DNA from: an uncultured Alphaproteobacteria bacterium
GTDB taxonomy: Bacteria > Pseudomonadota > Alphaproteobacteria > Rhodospirillales > Rhodospirillaceae
Assembly: GCA_900079695.1 (NCBI GenBank)
Contig: LT599022.1
Span: 3,372,929-3,436,928 of the forward strand
Direction of reading: 5' to 3'
DNA length: 64,000 nt
A model generated the notes under the pieces. It was not told the DNA's origin. It did no database searches and saw only the letters and a program-made list of their open reading frames with translations. Positions within the stretch are counted from its first letter, which is position 1. Each line of letters opens with the position of its first letter. The position numbers and the translations under genes were made by a program. This document shows, one piece after another, positions 37,094 through 46,148 of this stretch.

Positions 37094-37687
37094 TTACTCC
37101 AGCCGCCGCCGCGCCCGGAGCGCCGCGGCGATCGTGCCGTCGTCGAGGAATTCCAGCTCTCCGCCCACCGGTAGCCCGTGCGCGGGCGCGGTCAGCCGCA
37201 CCCCCGAGCCCTCCAGCCGCTCCGCCGCATAATGCGCGGTGGTCTGCCCGTCCACCGTCGCCGGCAGCGCCAAAATCACCTCCTGCACCCGGCCGTCGAG
37301 CCGCCGCAGCAGCCCGGCGAAGTCGAGTTCCTCCGGCCCCACGCCGTCGAGCGGCGAGAGCAGGCCGCCGAGCACGTGATAGCGCCCGCGGAACGCCGCG
37401 GTGCGCTCCAGCGCCCACACGTCCGCCACGTCGGGCACCACGCACAGCAGCGCGTCGTCGCGCCGCGGATCGGCGCAGATCTCGCACGGGTCCTCGGTGT
37501 CGTAGTTGCCGCACACCGAGCACGGCTTCACCCGGCTCAGAACTTCCTCCAGGCTGCGCAGCAAAGGCGCGCCCAGGCTCTCCCGCTTGCGCAGCAGATG
37601 CAGGACCGCGCGCCGCGCCGACCGCGGCCCCAGCCCCGGCAGCTTCGCCAAAACCGCTACCAATCGCTCAAGCTCGATGCTGCTCAT
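37094..37687 (-). CDS. recR: Recombination mediator RecR
   Basis: This 197-residue protein acts with RecO and RecF to load RecA at gaps. It has the N-terminal helix-hairpin-helix ([17 protein letters not shown]), the zinc site with four Cys (CSVCGN ... CEICAD), and a TOPRIM domain ([14 protein letters not shown] ... [19 protein letters not shown]). Start ATG 37687. It follows ybaB on the same strand as in most proteobacteria, but 218 bases full of hairpins separate them, so it may have its own control. Confidence 0.96.
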   Translation of the reverse strand: MSSIELERLVAVLAKLPGLGPRSARRAVLHLLRKRESLGAPLLRSLEEVLSRVKPCSVCGNYDTEDPCEICADPRRDDALLCVVPDVADVWALERTAAFRGRYHVLGGLLSPLDGVGPEELDFAGLLRRLDGRVQEVILALPATVDGQTTAHYAAERLEGSGVRLTAPAHGLPVGGELEFLDDGTIAAALRARRRLE

Positions 37688-37718
37688 GATGGGATCGCTA
37701 TAAATCAAAAAAACAAGG

Positions 37719-37881
37719 CCGGGCTCTGCCCGGACCCGCACAGGGCCTCAGGCCCTGTGTACCCGTTCGTTGGGTTTTTCCGCGAAGCGGAATCAAACCA
37801 TCACGCTGCGTGACGGATGTATAGCGCTTCGCGCGAAAAACCAAAACGTCCGGGAGGTGCGGAGGGACCGAGTCCCTCCGC
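37719..37881. repeat. Cluster of perfect short palindromes between ybaB and recR
   Basis: Within 163 bases there are at least five perfect inverted repeats: CCGGGC-TCT-GCCCGG (37719-37733), CACAGGGCCT-C-AGGCCCTGTG (37739-37759), TTCCGC-GAA-GCGGAA (37778-37792), TCACG-CTG-CGTGA (37801-37813) and GCGGAGGGAC-CGA-GTCCCTCCGC (37859-37881). Each would form a tight hairpin with a one- to three-base loop in either strand. The stretch has no coding character. It may be a REP/BIME-like composite element, a transcript-end structure, or both. Confidence 0.75.
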
Positions 37882-37905
37882 GAACTCTTACTTTTTACGC
37901 CCGTC

Positions 37906-38229
37906 TCAGAACGGCAGGCTCATGCCGGGCGGGAGCTTGAGGCCGCCGGTGAGGGCCTTCATTTCCTCGGCGTTGGCGGCTTCGGCCTTGGCCTTGGCGT
38001 CGTTGTGGGCGGCGAGGATCAGGTCTTCGAGGATTTCGGTCTCCTCGGGGTTGACCAGGGACTTGTCGATCTTGACGCCCTTGAGTTCGCCCTTGCCGTT
38101 CAGGGTGACGGTGACCATGCCGCCCGCCGCCTGTCCCGCGTACTCGCTGTCGGCGAGCTTCTGCTGGAGTTCGGTCATGCGGGCCTGCATCTGCTGCGCC
38201 TGCTTCATCAGGCTGCCGAGGTTCTTCAT
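37906..38229 (-). CDS. ybaB: Nucleoid-associated protein YbaB/EbfC
   Basis: The 107-residue protein has the usual Met/Gln-rich opening helix (LGSLMKQAQQMQARMTELQQ), the strand segment GGMVTVTLNGKGELKGVKID and the second helix ILEDLILAAHNDAKAKAEA. It forms a dimer that binds DNA. The ATG at 38229 overlaps the dnaX stop (ATGA), the standard dnaX-ybaB coupling. Confidence 0.96.
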   Translation of the reverse strand: MKNLGSLMKQAQQMQARMTELQQKLADSEYAGQAAGGMVTVTLNGKGELKGVKIDKSLVNPEETEILEDLILAAHNDAKAKAEAANAEEMKALTGGLKLPPGMSLPF

Positions 38230-39980
38230 TCTTCGGTCTCTCCGGTGTCGGCATCCGTCGGGGCGGCGTCGGCGAGCGGCGCGCCGGTGAGGCGGACGCG
38301 GGTGATGGCGGCGTCGGGGAAGGCCTTGAGCACGGCCTGGACCAGCGGGTTCTGCGCGGCTTCCGCCTCGCGGCGGCGTTCGGCGGCGTCGGCCTGCTCC
38401 TGGAGGGTGTCCTGGCCTTCCTCGTCGGTGGTGGGGACGATCGCCCACGGGCGGCCGGTGAGGGCGGCGAGGGTGTGGCTGAGCTTGTGCGCGAAGTCGC
38501 GGTCCATGCCCGGCTTGGGGTGGTAGACGATCTTGCCCGGTTCGTAGGCGACCAGCCGGACGTCCTGATAGAGCTGCGCGGCGAGGCGCAGGTCGCGCTG
38601 TTCGGAAATGAAGCCGACGAGCGCCTCGAAGCTGGCGGGCAGGATCACCGCGCTGGCGGTGGGGGCGCTCTGCGGCTGGGCGGGCGCGGCGACGAACTGC
38701 GGCTGCGTCGGAGCCTCGCCGCCGTTGATCGCCATGCGTGCGCCGCCGCCGCCCGGTCCGCCCGGACCCTGCGGCGGGCGCGGCGGCGGCGGATTGCCGG
38801 AGAGCGCCTTCAGGGCGTCGGCCGGGGTCGGCAAATCGGCGGCGTAGATCAGGCGGATCAGCACCATTTCGGCGGCGGCGAGCGGATTGGGGGCGAGGCG
38901 CACCTCGTCGAGCCCCTTGAGCAGGATCTGCCAGGCGCGGGTGAGCACCGCCATCGACAGGGTTTCCGCCATCGCGCGGCCGCGCACCCGCTCGGCCTCG
39001 GGCAGGGTGGGGTCGTCGGCCGAGGCGGGGACGACGCGCACCCGCGTCAGCCAGTGGCTGAGCTCCAGCAGGTCGGCGACGATCGTGGACGGGTCCGCGC
39101 CCATCGCGTACTGCCGCGCCAGGAGGTCGAGGGCGGTCGCCGCCTCGCCCTTCATCGCCGCCTCGAACAGGTCGAAGGTGAGACCGCGGTCGGCGAGGCC
39201 GAGCATGTCGCGCACCTGTTCGCCGGTGACCTCGCCGTGGCCGTGGGCGATCGCCTGGTCGAGCAGCGACAGGCCGTCGCGCACCGAGCCGTCGGCGGCG
39301 CGCGCGATCAGACGCAGCGCTTCGTCGGCGATGGCGGCGCCTTCCTTCTTCGCGATGTTGGCGAAGTGGGCGGCGAGTTCCTCGGCGGCGACGCGGCGCA
39401 AGTCGAAGCGCTGGCAGCGCGACAGCACCGTCACCGGCACCTTGCGGATTTCGGTGGTGGCGAAGATGAACTTCACGTGCTCGGGCGGCTCTTCGAGGGT
39501 TTTCAGCAGCGCGTTGAACGCCGCGTTCGAGAGCATGTGGACTTCGTCGATGATGTAGATCTTGGCGCGCGCCGAGGTCGGGCGGTAGCGCACGCCGTCG
39601 AGAATCTCGCGGATGTCGTTGACGCCGGTGCGCGAGGCGGCGTCCATCTCCAGCACGTCGACGTGGCGGTCCTCGGCGATCGCGCGGCAGTTGGGGCAGA
39701 CGCCGCAGGGCTCGGCGGTGGGCTCGGTGAGGGTGCCGTCGGCGCCGGTGCAGGTGAAGGCGCGGGCGATGATGCGGGCGGTGGTGGTCTTGCCGATGCC
39801 GCGCACGCCGGTAAGGATGTAGGCGGAGGCGAGGCGCTTCGCCGCGATCGCGTTGCGCAGGGTGCGGACCAACGCTTCCTGGCCGATCAGGTCCTCGAAG
39901 CGGGTCGGGCGGTATTTCCGCGCGAGCACGCGGTAGGCCTGATCCGGCGTTTGGGTGGGTTCGGGACTATCGGCGGTCAC
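38226..39980 (-). CDS. dnaX: DNA polymerase III subunits gamma and tau
   Basis: The 584-residue clamp-loader ATPase opens with YRVLARKYRPTRFEDLIGQE, has Walker A GVRGIGKTTTARII, a Cys4 zinc module (C near 77, CGVCPNC near 95), Walker B IYIIDEVHML and the arginine-finger SRC motif (LSRCQRFDLRRV). The Pro/Gly-rich linker around 400-430 precedes the tau C-terminal domain that binds DnaE. I chose GTG 39980; a TTG at 39992 is also open. I saw no A-AAA-AAG type slippery site, so a separate gamma form by frameshifting is not indicated. The SRP RNA gene lies just upstream. Confidence 0.95.
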   Translation of the reverse strand: MTADSPEPTQTPDQAYRVLARKYRPTRFEDLIGQEALVRTLRNAIAAKRLASAYILTGVRGIGKTTTARIIARAFTCTGADGTLTEPTAEPCGVCPNCRAIAEDRHVDVLEMDAASRTGVNDIREILDGVRYRPTSARAKIYIIDEVHMLSNAAFNALLKTLEEPPEHVKFIFATTEIRKVPVTVLSRCQRFDLRRVAAEELAAHFANIAKKEGAAIADEALRLIARAADGSVRDGLSLLDQAIAHGHGEVTGEQVRDMLGLADRGLTFDLFEAAMKGEAATALDLLARQYAMGADPSTIVADLLELSHWLTRVRVVPASADDPTLPEAERVRGRAMAETLSMAVLTRAWQILLKGLDEVRLAPNPLAAAEMVLIRLIYAADLPTPADALKALSGNPPPPRPPQGPGGPGGGGARMAINGGEAPTQPQFVAAPAQPQSAPTASAVILPASFEALVGFISEQRDLRLAAQLYQDVRLVAYEPGKIVYHPKPGMDRDFAHKLSHTLAALTGRPWAIVPTTDEEGQDTLQEQADAAERRREAEAAQNPLVQAVLKAFPDAAITRVRLTGAPLADAAPTDADTGETEE

Positions 39981-40035
39981 TGTGCGCCCCAATGGTGAAA
40001 CTGCGGGCGGCCCGCGCGCCCGTGGCGGGCGGAAG

Positions 40036-40136
40036 AGGGTGAGACTGGCGACGACCCAGACCGGAAATCGTTACGGCTGCTTCCTTCCGGACCTGACCGG
40101 GTTGGCGACGGGCCTGCCCGCCACCAGCCTCGCCCC
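40036..40136 (-). ncRNA. ffs: Signal recognition particle 4.5S RNA
   Basis: On the minus strand the 24-base apical core of bacterial SRP RNA is fully conserved: GGTCAGGTCCGGAAGG followed by AAGCAGCC, at 40098-40075. The flanks pair over the length of a 4.5S hairpin; for example GAGGCTGG near the 5' end (about 40131-40124) pairs with CCAGTCTC near the 3' end (about 40048-40041), and GGG with CCC outside it. Ends are estimated from the pairing. The RNA binds Ffh to target membrane proteins. Position upstream of dnaX is common. A TTGCGT-N17-GATATA promoter-like pair lies directly upstream, but its spacing to the 5' end is tight. Confidence 0.95.
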
Positions 40137-40199
40137 ATATATCGGCGGAATCCCGGGTCGACGCAAGGCCGAATTGCCGCCACCGCCAACCCGTTGACG

Positions 40200-41090
40200 T
40201 CACTCCGCTTGCGCGCGGGCGCGACGGTTGGCGAAGCGGAACGGCGGTGCCGAAAAGCAGCCGAGGACGCGCAGCTCCTCGGTGAAGAACTTGAGCTCGT
40301 CGAGCGCGAGGCGCACCGGGCGCGAATCCGGGTGCCCCTCGATCTCGGCGAAGAACTGGGTGGCCACGAACGCGCCGCCGATCTGGTAGCTCTCGAGCTT
40401 GGTCATGTTCACGCCGTTGGTGGCGAAACCGCCCATCGCCTTGTAGAGCGCGGCGGGCACGTTGCGCACCCGGAAGATGAAGCTCGTCACCACGGTGCCG
40501 TCGTCCTCGGGCTGGGGCATCGGCTCCTTCGCCATGATCAGGAAGCGGGTGGTGTTGTAGGCGGCGTCCTCGACGTTGGTCATCAGCGACACCAGGCCGT
40601 GGATCTCCGCCGCCAGCGACGAGGCGATCGCGGCTTCCGTGGGGTCGCCCAGCTTCGCCACCTCGGCGGCGGCGCCCGAGGTGTCGGCGGTGACCAGCGG
40701 GGTGAGCTTCATCGCGCGGATCAGCTTGCGGCATTGCGAGATCGCGTGGACGTGGCTGCGCACCCGGCGGATCGAATCGAGGGTCGCGCCCTTCACCGCC
40801 AGCAGGTGGTGGTGCACCTCCTCGTATTGCTCGCCGATGATGTAGAGGCTGGAGTTCGGCAACAGGTGGTGGACGTCGGCCACCCGTCCCGCCACCGAGT
40901 TGTCGACCGGGATCATCGCGAGCTGGGCCTCGCCGTCGGCGACCGCGACGAACGCATCTTCGAAGGTGGTGCAGGGCAGCGCCTGCATTTCGGGGAACAC
41001 CCGCGCGCAGGCGATCTGCGAATAGGCGCCGGGGAAGCCCTGGAAGGCGATCCGGCCGCCTTCGTATTTCTTCGCGATCTCTTCGTACAT
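40200..41090 (-). CDS. pheA: Prephenate dehydratase
   Basis: The 296-residue monofunctional enzyme converts prephenate to phenylpyruvate. The periplasmic-binding-like catalytic domain has IAFQGFPGAYSQIA near residue 13, IPVDNSVAGRV near 60, and VTADTSGAAAEVA near 165 containing the catalytic Thr. The C-terminal ACT domain (TSFIFRVRNVPAALYKAMG ... NMTKLESYQIGGAF) has ESYQ in place of the common ESRP phenylalanine-binding motif. ATG 41090 was chosen over TTG 41099. kdsB lies 14 bases upstream on the same strand. Confidence 0.96.
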   Translation of the reverse strand: MYEEIAKKYEGGRIAFQGFPGAYSQIACARVFPEMQALPCTTFEDAFVAVADGEAQLAMIPVDNSVAGRVADVHHLLPNSSLYIIGEQYEEVHHHLLAVKGATLDSIRRVRSHVHAISQCRKLIRAMKLTPLVTADTSGAAAEVAKLGDPTEAAIASSLAAEIHGLVSLMTNVEDAAYNTTRFLIMAKEPMPQPEDDGTVVTSFIFRVRNVPAALYKAMGGFATNGVNMTKLESYQIGGAFVATQFFAEIEGHPDSRPVRLALDELKFFTEELRVLGCFSAPPFRFANRRARAQAE

Positions 41091-41104
41091 CGGCCCCAAT
41101 CCGT

Positions 41105-41890
41105 TCAGTGGCGTTCGGCGGCGAGAATTTCGCGCGCCCGTTCAAGGTCTTCGAGAGTATCGACACCGAGCGGCACGGTGTCAACGCGCACCGCCCAGAG
41201 CGAAAGGCCATGCTCCAGCGCGCGCAGCTGTTCGAGCTTCTCGCGCGCTTCGAGGATGCCCTGCGGCCAGCGCACGAAGCTTTCGAGCGCGGCGCGGGTG
41301 TAGGCGTAAAGCCCGATGTGGTGGTAGAGCGGGCCGGGGTTGGCGGGCACGGTGGCGCGGCTGAAATAGAGCGCGCGGGCGGCGGGCCAGGGGTCGGCGT
41401 CGGCCGGGTCGAAGGCGGCGACCGCCTTCACCACGTTGGGGTTGGTCTTCTCTTCGTCGCGCGCGATCTCGGCCACCAGGGTGCCGATGTCGGCGCGGTT
41501 GTCGATCAGCGGTTTGAGCGCGGCGCGGATCAGCGCCGGGTCGATGGTCGGAAGGTCGCCCTGAACGTTGATGACGGCGCGGTGCCGCCCTTCCGGGTCG
41601 ATCCTGGTGAGCGCCTCGAAGATCCGGTCCGAGCCCGAGGGGTGGTCGGGATCGGTGAGCACCGCGACGCCGCCCGCCGCTTCCACCGCCGCCTTGATCG
41701 CGGGCTCGGCGCACGCCACCACCACCGGGCCGACCTGCGCCGCCACCGCGCGCCGCCACACCCGCACGATCATCGGTTGTCCGAGAACGTCGGCGAGCGG
41801 CTTGTCGGGCAGGCGGGTGGAGGCCATTCGCGCCGGGATCATCACGATCGGCGCGAGGTCGGAAAGGGCTTGGGGCGAAAGGTCGGCCAT
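41105..41890 (-). CDS. kdsB: 3-deoxy-manno-octulosonate cytidylyltransferase
   Basis: The 261-residue enzyme activates Kdo as CMP-Kdo for lipid A inner-core synthesis. The nucleotide-binding opening [15 protein letters not shown], the segment [25 protein letters not shown] and the closing [20 protein letters not shown] are all typical. The ATG at 41890 is preceded by AGGAGGAAGGG-like bases within good spacing. The 164-base region upstream is divergent with a cytochrome c gene. Confidence 0.96.
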   Translation of the reverse strand: MADLSPQALSDLAPIVMIPARMASTRLPDKPLADVLGQPMIVRVWRRAVAAQVGPVVVACAEPAIKAAVEAAGGVAVLTDPDHPSGSDRIFEALTRIDPEGRHRAVINVQGDLPTIDPALIRAALKPLIDNRADIGTLVAEIARDEEKTNPNVVKAVAAFDPADADPWPAARALYFSRATVPANPGPLYHHIGLYAYTRAALESFVRWPQGILEAREKLEQLRALEHGLSLWAVRVDTVPLGVDTLEDLERAREILAAERH

Positions 41891-42053
41891 GGCGGAGCAT
41901 CCAGGAGGAAGGGACGCCCGGCACTCTAATCTCGCGGCCGTCCCGCGGCAAATCCGTTTGCGGGTTTCGCGGTCTGGATTTTTCCCGCACACTGCCCATG
42001 TCAGAAACGAGTTTTCCATAAGCACCAATCTCTCCGGGGGCGGGCGGGCATTC

Positions 42054-42575
42054 ATGTTGAGGGCAATCGGCAACGGAGCGGCGGGCGTGGTTCTGGCGCT
42101 CGTCGTGATTGTGGGGGTGAACGTCTACGGCGGCCTGCTGGTGCCGGTCGGCGCGCCGGAGCGGATCGCCAAGATCGAGGGTCTCGCCTCGGCGGGCGGC
42201 GCGCCCGAACAGGAACTGAGCTTCCCCGAGCTTCTGCAGCAGGCTTCCGCCGACGACGGCCGGAAGGTCGCGAAGAAGTGCGTGTCGTGCCACACCTTCG
42301 AGCCGGGCCAGCCCGCCAAGGTCGGGCCGAACCTCGCGGGTACCGTCGGCCGCGACAAGGCGTCGAAGCCGGGCTTCGCCTATTCCGCGGCGCTCACCGG
42401 CCTGCCGGGCAACTGGAGCTACGAGGACCTCAACACCTTCCTCACCAAGCCCGCCGCGTTCGCGCCCGGTACCAAGATGACCTTCGCCGGTCTGCCCAAG
42501 GCGAAGGACCGCGCCGCGGTGATCGCCTACCTCGCCTCGCTCACCGACAACCCGCCGCCGAAGCCGAAGCCCTGA
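42054..42575 (+). CDS. Membrane-anchored class I cytochrome c
   Basis: The 173-residue protein has an uncleaved N-terminal membrane helix ([21 protein letters not shown]) and a class I cytochrome c domain with one haem site KKCVSCHTF near residue 77 and the axial Met in [11 protein letters not shown] near 140. It resembles CycM/cytochrome c552-type electron carriers that link the bc1 complex to oxidases, and could feed the cbb3 oxidase at 53-56 kb. The ATG at 42054 begins the signal anchor; the open frame continues upstream without coding character. Followed by a strong terminator. Confidence 0.92.
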   Translation: MLRAIGNGAAGVVLALVVIVGVNVYGGLLVPVGAPERIAKIEGLASAGGAPEQELSFPELLQQASADDGRKVAKKCVSCHTFEPGQPAKVGPNLAGTVGRDKASKPGFAYSAALTGLPGNWSYEDLNTFLTKPAAFAPGTKMTFAGLPKAKDRAAVIAYLASLTDNPPPKPKP

Positions 42576-42588
42576 CGCCGCGGTCGTG

Positions 42589-42624
42589 AAAAAAAGCCCC
42601 CGGAGCGATCCGGGGGCTTTTTTT
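42589..42624. terminator. Bidirectional intrinsic terminator
   Basis: Seven A, a perfect 10-bp stem (AGCCCCCGGA with TCCGGGGGCT), a GCGA loop and a run of seven T form a factor-independent terminator that works in both directions. It sits between the stops of the cytochrome c gene (42575) and the convergent exported-protein gene (42636). It is the clearest intrinsic terminator in the window. Confidence 0.95.
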
Positions 42625-42635
42625 CGGTGCGCCGC

Positions 42636-43391
42636 TCAGGGGATCGGGCAGGGCGGCAGACCGACCGCCGCTTCGCTGAGGCGGAGCGCGACGTCGCGCT
42701 TGCTCACCGCCGAAGCCGCGCCGCGCTGCGCCAACTCGTGATAGGTCACCGCCGAGGCGACCAGCGCCTTGCCCACCGCGTCGCACGCGCCCTGGCTCTG
42801 CGGCGTCGTCACCACCTGGACCGAGCCGCCGAGGATGTTGGCCTGCATGTGGGTCTCGTCGAAGGTCACCGGGATCGGCAGCGGCGTGCAGGGCTTCTGC
42901 GCGTCGTAGTGCGGAATGATCGCCGGGCGGATCAGATACGGGCCGCCCTTGAGCGCCTCGGCCAGGGTCTTGGTGTCGATCGTCCGCAGCGGTCGCCCGT
43001 AGCCCATGGTGCGGTCGCAATAGGTGGCGATCTGGTGGTACTGATCGGTGGAATCGATCGCGAGATCGCCGAAGGCGATCGGCACCCGCGCGTCGAAGCT
43101 GGTGTTGTCGATCCGCACCGTGCCGCGGGCGTAGATCGCGTAGGTGCGGTTCGGCCCGGAGTTGGGTTCGAAGCGGGCGATCACGTAGTCCACCTTGAGA
43201 CCGCCCGGATCGACGATGTTGGTGAGAAACGGGTCGTTGCGCTGGGATTGATCGGGCAGCGCGAACGCGCGCTCGGCTTCCGCATAGGGCATCAGCAGCG
43301 CGTCGCGGAAATCCGCCCGCGCCGCACCCGAAACCGCAACCGCGCCGACCCCGGCGAGCGCCAGGGTCCGGCAAATCGAAATCGCTCGCAT
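42636..43391 (-). CDS. Exported protein of unknown function
   Basis: The 251-residue protein has a signal peptide cleaved near SGAARA and no further membrane segment. I do not recognise the family. The mature part has predicted beta strands (VDYVIARFEPNSGPNRTYAIYARG, VRIDNTSFDARVPIAFGDLAID), four Cys in total after cleavage and a helical end. The ATG at 43391 follows GGAGGA. It stands alone: terminator on one side, divergent MATE gene on the other. A periplasmic binding or envelope role would be a guess. Confidence 0.65.
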   Translation of the reverse strand: MRAISICRTLALAGVGAVAVSGAARADFRDALLMPYAEAERAFALPDQSQRNDPFLTNIVDPGGLKVDYVIARFEPNSGPNRTYAIYARGTVRIDNTSFDARVPIAFGDLAIDSTDQYHQIATYCDRTMGYGRPLRTIDTKTLAEALKGGPYLIRPAIIPHYDAQKPCTPLPIPVTFDETHMQANILGGSVQVVTTPQSQGACDAVGKALVASAVTYHELAQRGAASAVSKRDVALRLSEAAVGLPPCPIP

Positions 43392-43559
43392 CGTGCATCC
43401 TCCACGTCGTCGTGGCATTTGACGTCGTTCCGCGCCTGCGGTTTTGCAAGCGTGGGCCATACCGATAAGCCGAAACCCCGCCATTCGGTTCCCCGGGTTG
43501 TTTTGGAAACGCCGCCGTGCGAGGGTGGCCGCCGGATCAACGGACGGGAACCGGTCATC

Positions 43560-44936
43560 GTGGGCAGAGGATGGAGACGCGCCAAGGCCCACGTGCCCGA
43601 GCTCCTGAAGCTCGCCCTGCCGACCATCGCGATGCGTTCGGGCGCGCTGATCATGGTGATGGTCGACGTGATCATGCTCGGCCATCACGCGTCGGACGAA
43701 CTGGCGGTCTACAGCCTCTCCCAGGGGCCGGTTTCGACCCTGATGCTCGCCGCCCTCGGGTTGCAGATGGGGGTGATGATCGTCACCGCGCAGCTCTTCG
43801 GCGCGGGGTGCGACGCCCGGTGCGGCGGCGTGTGGCGGCGCGGGCTGCCCTACGCGCTCCTTACCGGCGGGGTGGTGGCAGTGATCTGCGCCGCCGGGCC
43901 GCAGCCGTTCCGCTGGCTCGGGCAGGAGGAGCATCTCGCGGTCGGTGCGGCGGAGGTGACGCGGATTCTCGGCCTCGGCCTGCCCGGCTACCTCGGCTAC
44001 CTCGCCTCCGGCTATTTCCTCGAGGGGCTGAAGCGCCCGTGGCCCGCCACCTGGCTGATGCTCGCCGCCAACGCCCTCAACGCCGCCCTCAACGCCTGGT
44101 GGATCGGCGGCGGTTGGGGGGTGGAGGCGATGGGCGCGGCGGGCGCGGCGTGGGCCACCACGGTGGCGCGCTGGTTCCTCTGCATCGCGGCGGCGGCGTG
44201 GGTGTGGAACCTTTCCGATCACGTGCGCTTCCGGATTCGCGAGCCCGCGGCGCGCGATCCGGCGGGCGCGGCGCAGCAGCGGCGGCTGGGCTACGCGGCG
44301 GGACTGTCGATCGGCTTCGAGGCGTTCGGCTTCTCCGCCCTCAACGTGATGTCGGGCTGGTTCGGGGCGGAGGCGCTCGCCGCCTATGCGATCGGCATCA
44401 ACATCCTCGGCACGGTGTTCATGGTCGCCCTCGGCGTCGGCGCGGCCACCAGCGTGCGGGTCGGCCACGCGGTCGGGCGCGGCGATCCGGCCGACGCCGA
44501 GGTGGCGGGCTGGACCGGTCTCGGCCTCGACGTGCTGCTGGTGGCGCCGGTGTCGCTGGCGTTCGCGGCCGCGCCGCTGGCGTTCGCCGGATTCTACACC
44601 GACGATCCGGCGGTGCGCGCCGCCGCCGCCGCGCTGGTGCTGTGGATGGCGGCGATCCTGCCGTTCGACGGCGCCCAGGCGGTGATGTCGAACGCCCTGC
44701 GCGGCTGGGGCGAGACCTGGGCGCCCAGCCTGCTGCAGGGCAGCGCCTACCTGCTGGTGATGATGCCGGCGGGGTGGTGGCTCGGCAGCCGCATGGGATT
44801 CGGCGTGTCCGGGCTGTTCGCGGCGATCCTCGGCGGCAGCATCGTTTCGTCGGTGCTGCTGTGCATGCGGTTTCGTTACCTTTCGCGGCGCGGCCGTAAC
44901 GAAATCTTGCGCGAGTCGGTGCCGACGCCGTTATGA
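43560..44936 (+). CDS. MATE-family multidrug/toxin efflux protein
   Basis: The 458-residue protein has about twelve membrane helices in two homologous halves, beginning LLKLALPTIAMRSGALIMVMVDVIMLGHHASDELAVYSL, typical of NorM-like sodium- or proton-driven exporters. The second half starts near GYAAGLSIGFEAFGFSALNVM. No ATG lies at a good place: I propose GTG 43560, since the next in-frame ATG (43632) would cut into the first helix. Substrate unknown. Confidence 0.88.
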   Translation: MGRGWRRAKAHVPELLKLALPTIAMRSGALIMVMVDVIMLGHHASDELAVYSLSQGPVSTLMLAALGLQMGVMIVTAQLFGAGCDARCGGVWRRGLPYALLTGGVVAVICAAGPQPFRWLGQEEHLAVGAAEVTRILGLGLPGYLGYLASGYFLEGLKRPWPATWLMLAANALNAALNAWWIGGGWGVEAMGAAGAAWATTVARWFLCIAAAAWVWNLSDHVRFRIREPAARDPAGAAQQRRLGYAAGLSIGFEAFGFSALNVMSGWFGAEALAAYAIGINILGTVFMVALGVGAATSVRVGHAVGRGDPADAEVAGWTGLGLDVLLVAPVSLAFAAAPLAFAGFYTDDPAVRAAAAALVLWMAAILPFDGAQAVMSNALRGWGETWAPSLLQGSAYLLVMMPAGWWLGSRMGFGVSGLFAAILGGSIVSSVLLCMRFRYLSRRGRNEILRESVPTPL

Positions 44937-44983
44937 TCCCCCTGCGACTCATGCTAACCTGACGTTCCACCGCGAGGATCGAG

Positions 44984-46030
44984 ATGCGCGACGCCGAGAC
45001 AGCGACGACCGAGGCACCTCCCCAGGCCGGGCGGTTGTCCCGCCGCGCGGCGCTCGGCTTCGGCGCGGCGGCGCTCGCGGGGTTCGCCGCGCCCGCGGCG
45101 CTGGCGCAGCCGGTGCGGTTCTTCCGCATCGCCGCCGGGCCGATCGGCGGCACGATGTTCCCCGCCGCCGGGTGGATCGCCCAGGCGATCAGCAATCCGC
45201 CCGGCTCGCGCCCGTGCGAGCGCTACGGCAGCTGCGGGGTGCCGGGGTTGATCGCGATGGCGCAGTCGACCGAGGGCAGCATCGCCAACATCGAGGCCCT
45301 GCGCGCGGGAACCATCGACGCCGCGCTCGCCTACGCCGCCACCGCCCACGACGCGCGCGTCGGCGCGGGCGCGTTCAAGACGCCGTTTTCCGGCCTCTGC
45401 GCGGTCGCCTCGCTCGCGCCCGAGCTGGTCCACGTGCTGGTGCGGCGCGGCGGCCCGATCCGGACGATCGGCGATCTCAAGGGGCGGCGCGTCGCCGTCG
45501 GCGTCGAGGCGGACGGTCCGGCGGGCGTGGCCGAGGCGGTGCTGAAGGCCCACGGCATCGGCCCCAAGCGTTATCGCGCCATCGCCCTCAATCCCGACGC
45601 GGCGGCGGGCGCCCTGGCGTCCGGCGAGATCGACGCGATGGTGTTCCTCGCCCGTCCGCCCGCGGCGGTGGCGCGGCAGATGATCGCCGACCACGGCGGT
45701 GTCCTCCTGCCGCTCGACCCGGAGCGGATGCGGGCGGCGATCCACACCGATCCCTACCTGTTCGTCGCGGCGATTCCCACCGACGCCTACGGCGCCGCCG
45801 CGCCCGCGCCGACCCTCGCGACCCTGCCGGTGCTGCTGGTGCGGGCGGATCTCGACTCCGCCCTGGTCGCGGCGATGAGCCGCGCCCTGTGGCTCGCGGT
45901 CAAGGATGCCGAGGGCGACCACCCGCTCGACCGGCAGAGCTTCGCCGCCGCGCAGATCGGCCGCCGCGGCGTGCCGCTGCATCCGGCGGCGCAGACGTTC
46001 CGCGACGAGTTGCTGAAAACCGGCGGATGA
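44984..46030 (+). CDS. TAXI-family TRAP solute-binding protein with Tat-type signal
   Basis: The 348-residue protein starts with a twin-arginine-like signal (RLSRRAALGFGAAALAGF) and continues as a periplasmic binding protein of the TAXI type: IGGTMFPAAGWIAQAI, then IAMAQSTEGSIANIEALRAG, then GDLKGRRVAVGVEADG. TAXI receptors deliver ligands to a fused TRAP permease, but no TRAP membrane subunit is in the window. The ATG at 44984 has only a weak purine stretch ahead of it. A MarR regulator follows on the same strand. Confidence 0.88.
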   Translation: MRDAETATTEAPPQAGRLSRRAALGFGAAALAGFAAPAALAQPVRFFRIAAGPIGGTMFPAAGWIAQAISNPPGSRPCERYGSCGVPGLIAMAQSTEGSIANIEALRAGTIDAALAYAATAHDARVGAGAFKTPFSGLCAVASLAPELVHVLVRRGGPIRTIGDLKGRRVAVGVEADGPAGVAEAVLKAHGIGPKRYRAIALNPDAAAGALASGEIDAMVFLARPPAAVARQMIADHGGVLLPLDPERMRAAIHTDPYLFVAAIPTDAYGAAAPAPTLATLPVLLVRADLDSALVAAMSRALWLAVKDAEGDHPLDRQSFAAAQIGRRGVPLHPAAQTFRDELLKTGG

Positions 46031-46049
46031 CGTTTCCGGGCGGAAAGCG

Positions 46050-46078
46050 TTGCAGCGCGGGCGGCGGTCGGGTAAATA
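46050..46078 (+). promoter_or_regulatory. Possible marR promoter
   Basis: TTGCAG (46050-46055) and TAAATA (46073-46078) are 17 bases apart in an otherwise GC-rich gap, followed by an AT-rich patch with a tandem GATAC pair (46080-46090) where an autoregulating MarR dimer could bind. The match is moderate. Confidence 0.4.
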
Positions 46079-46148
46079 GATACGATACTGAAACAAACTC
46101 CCCGCTTGCCGCTATCCGGCGGACGGCCCGCCCGCCCGAGGTCAGGTG

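Noticed and set aside
38226-39980. Programmed frameshift in dnaX giving a gamma form
   Set aside because: I found no run of A or other slippery heptamer in the linker region.
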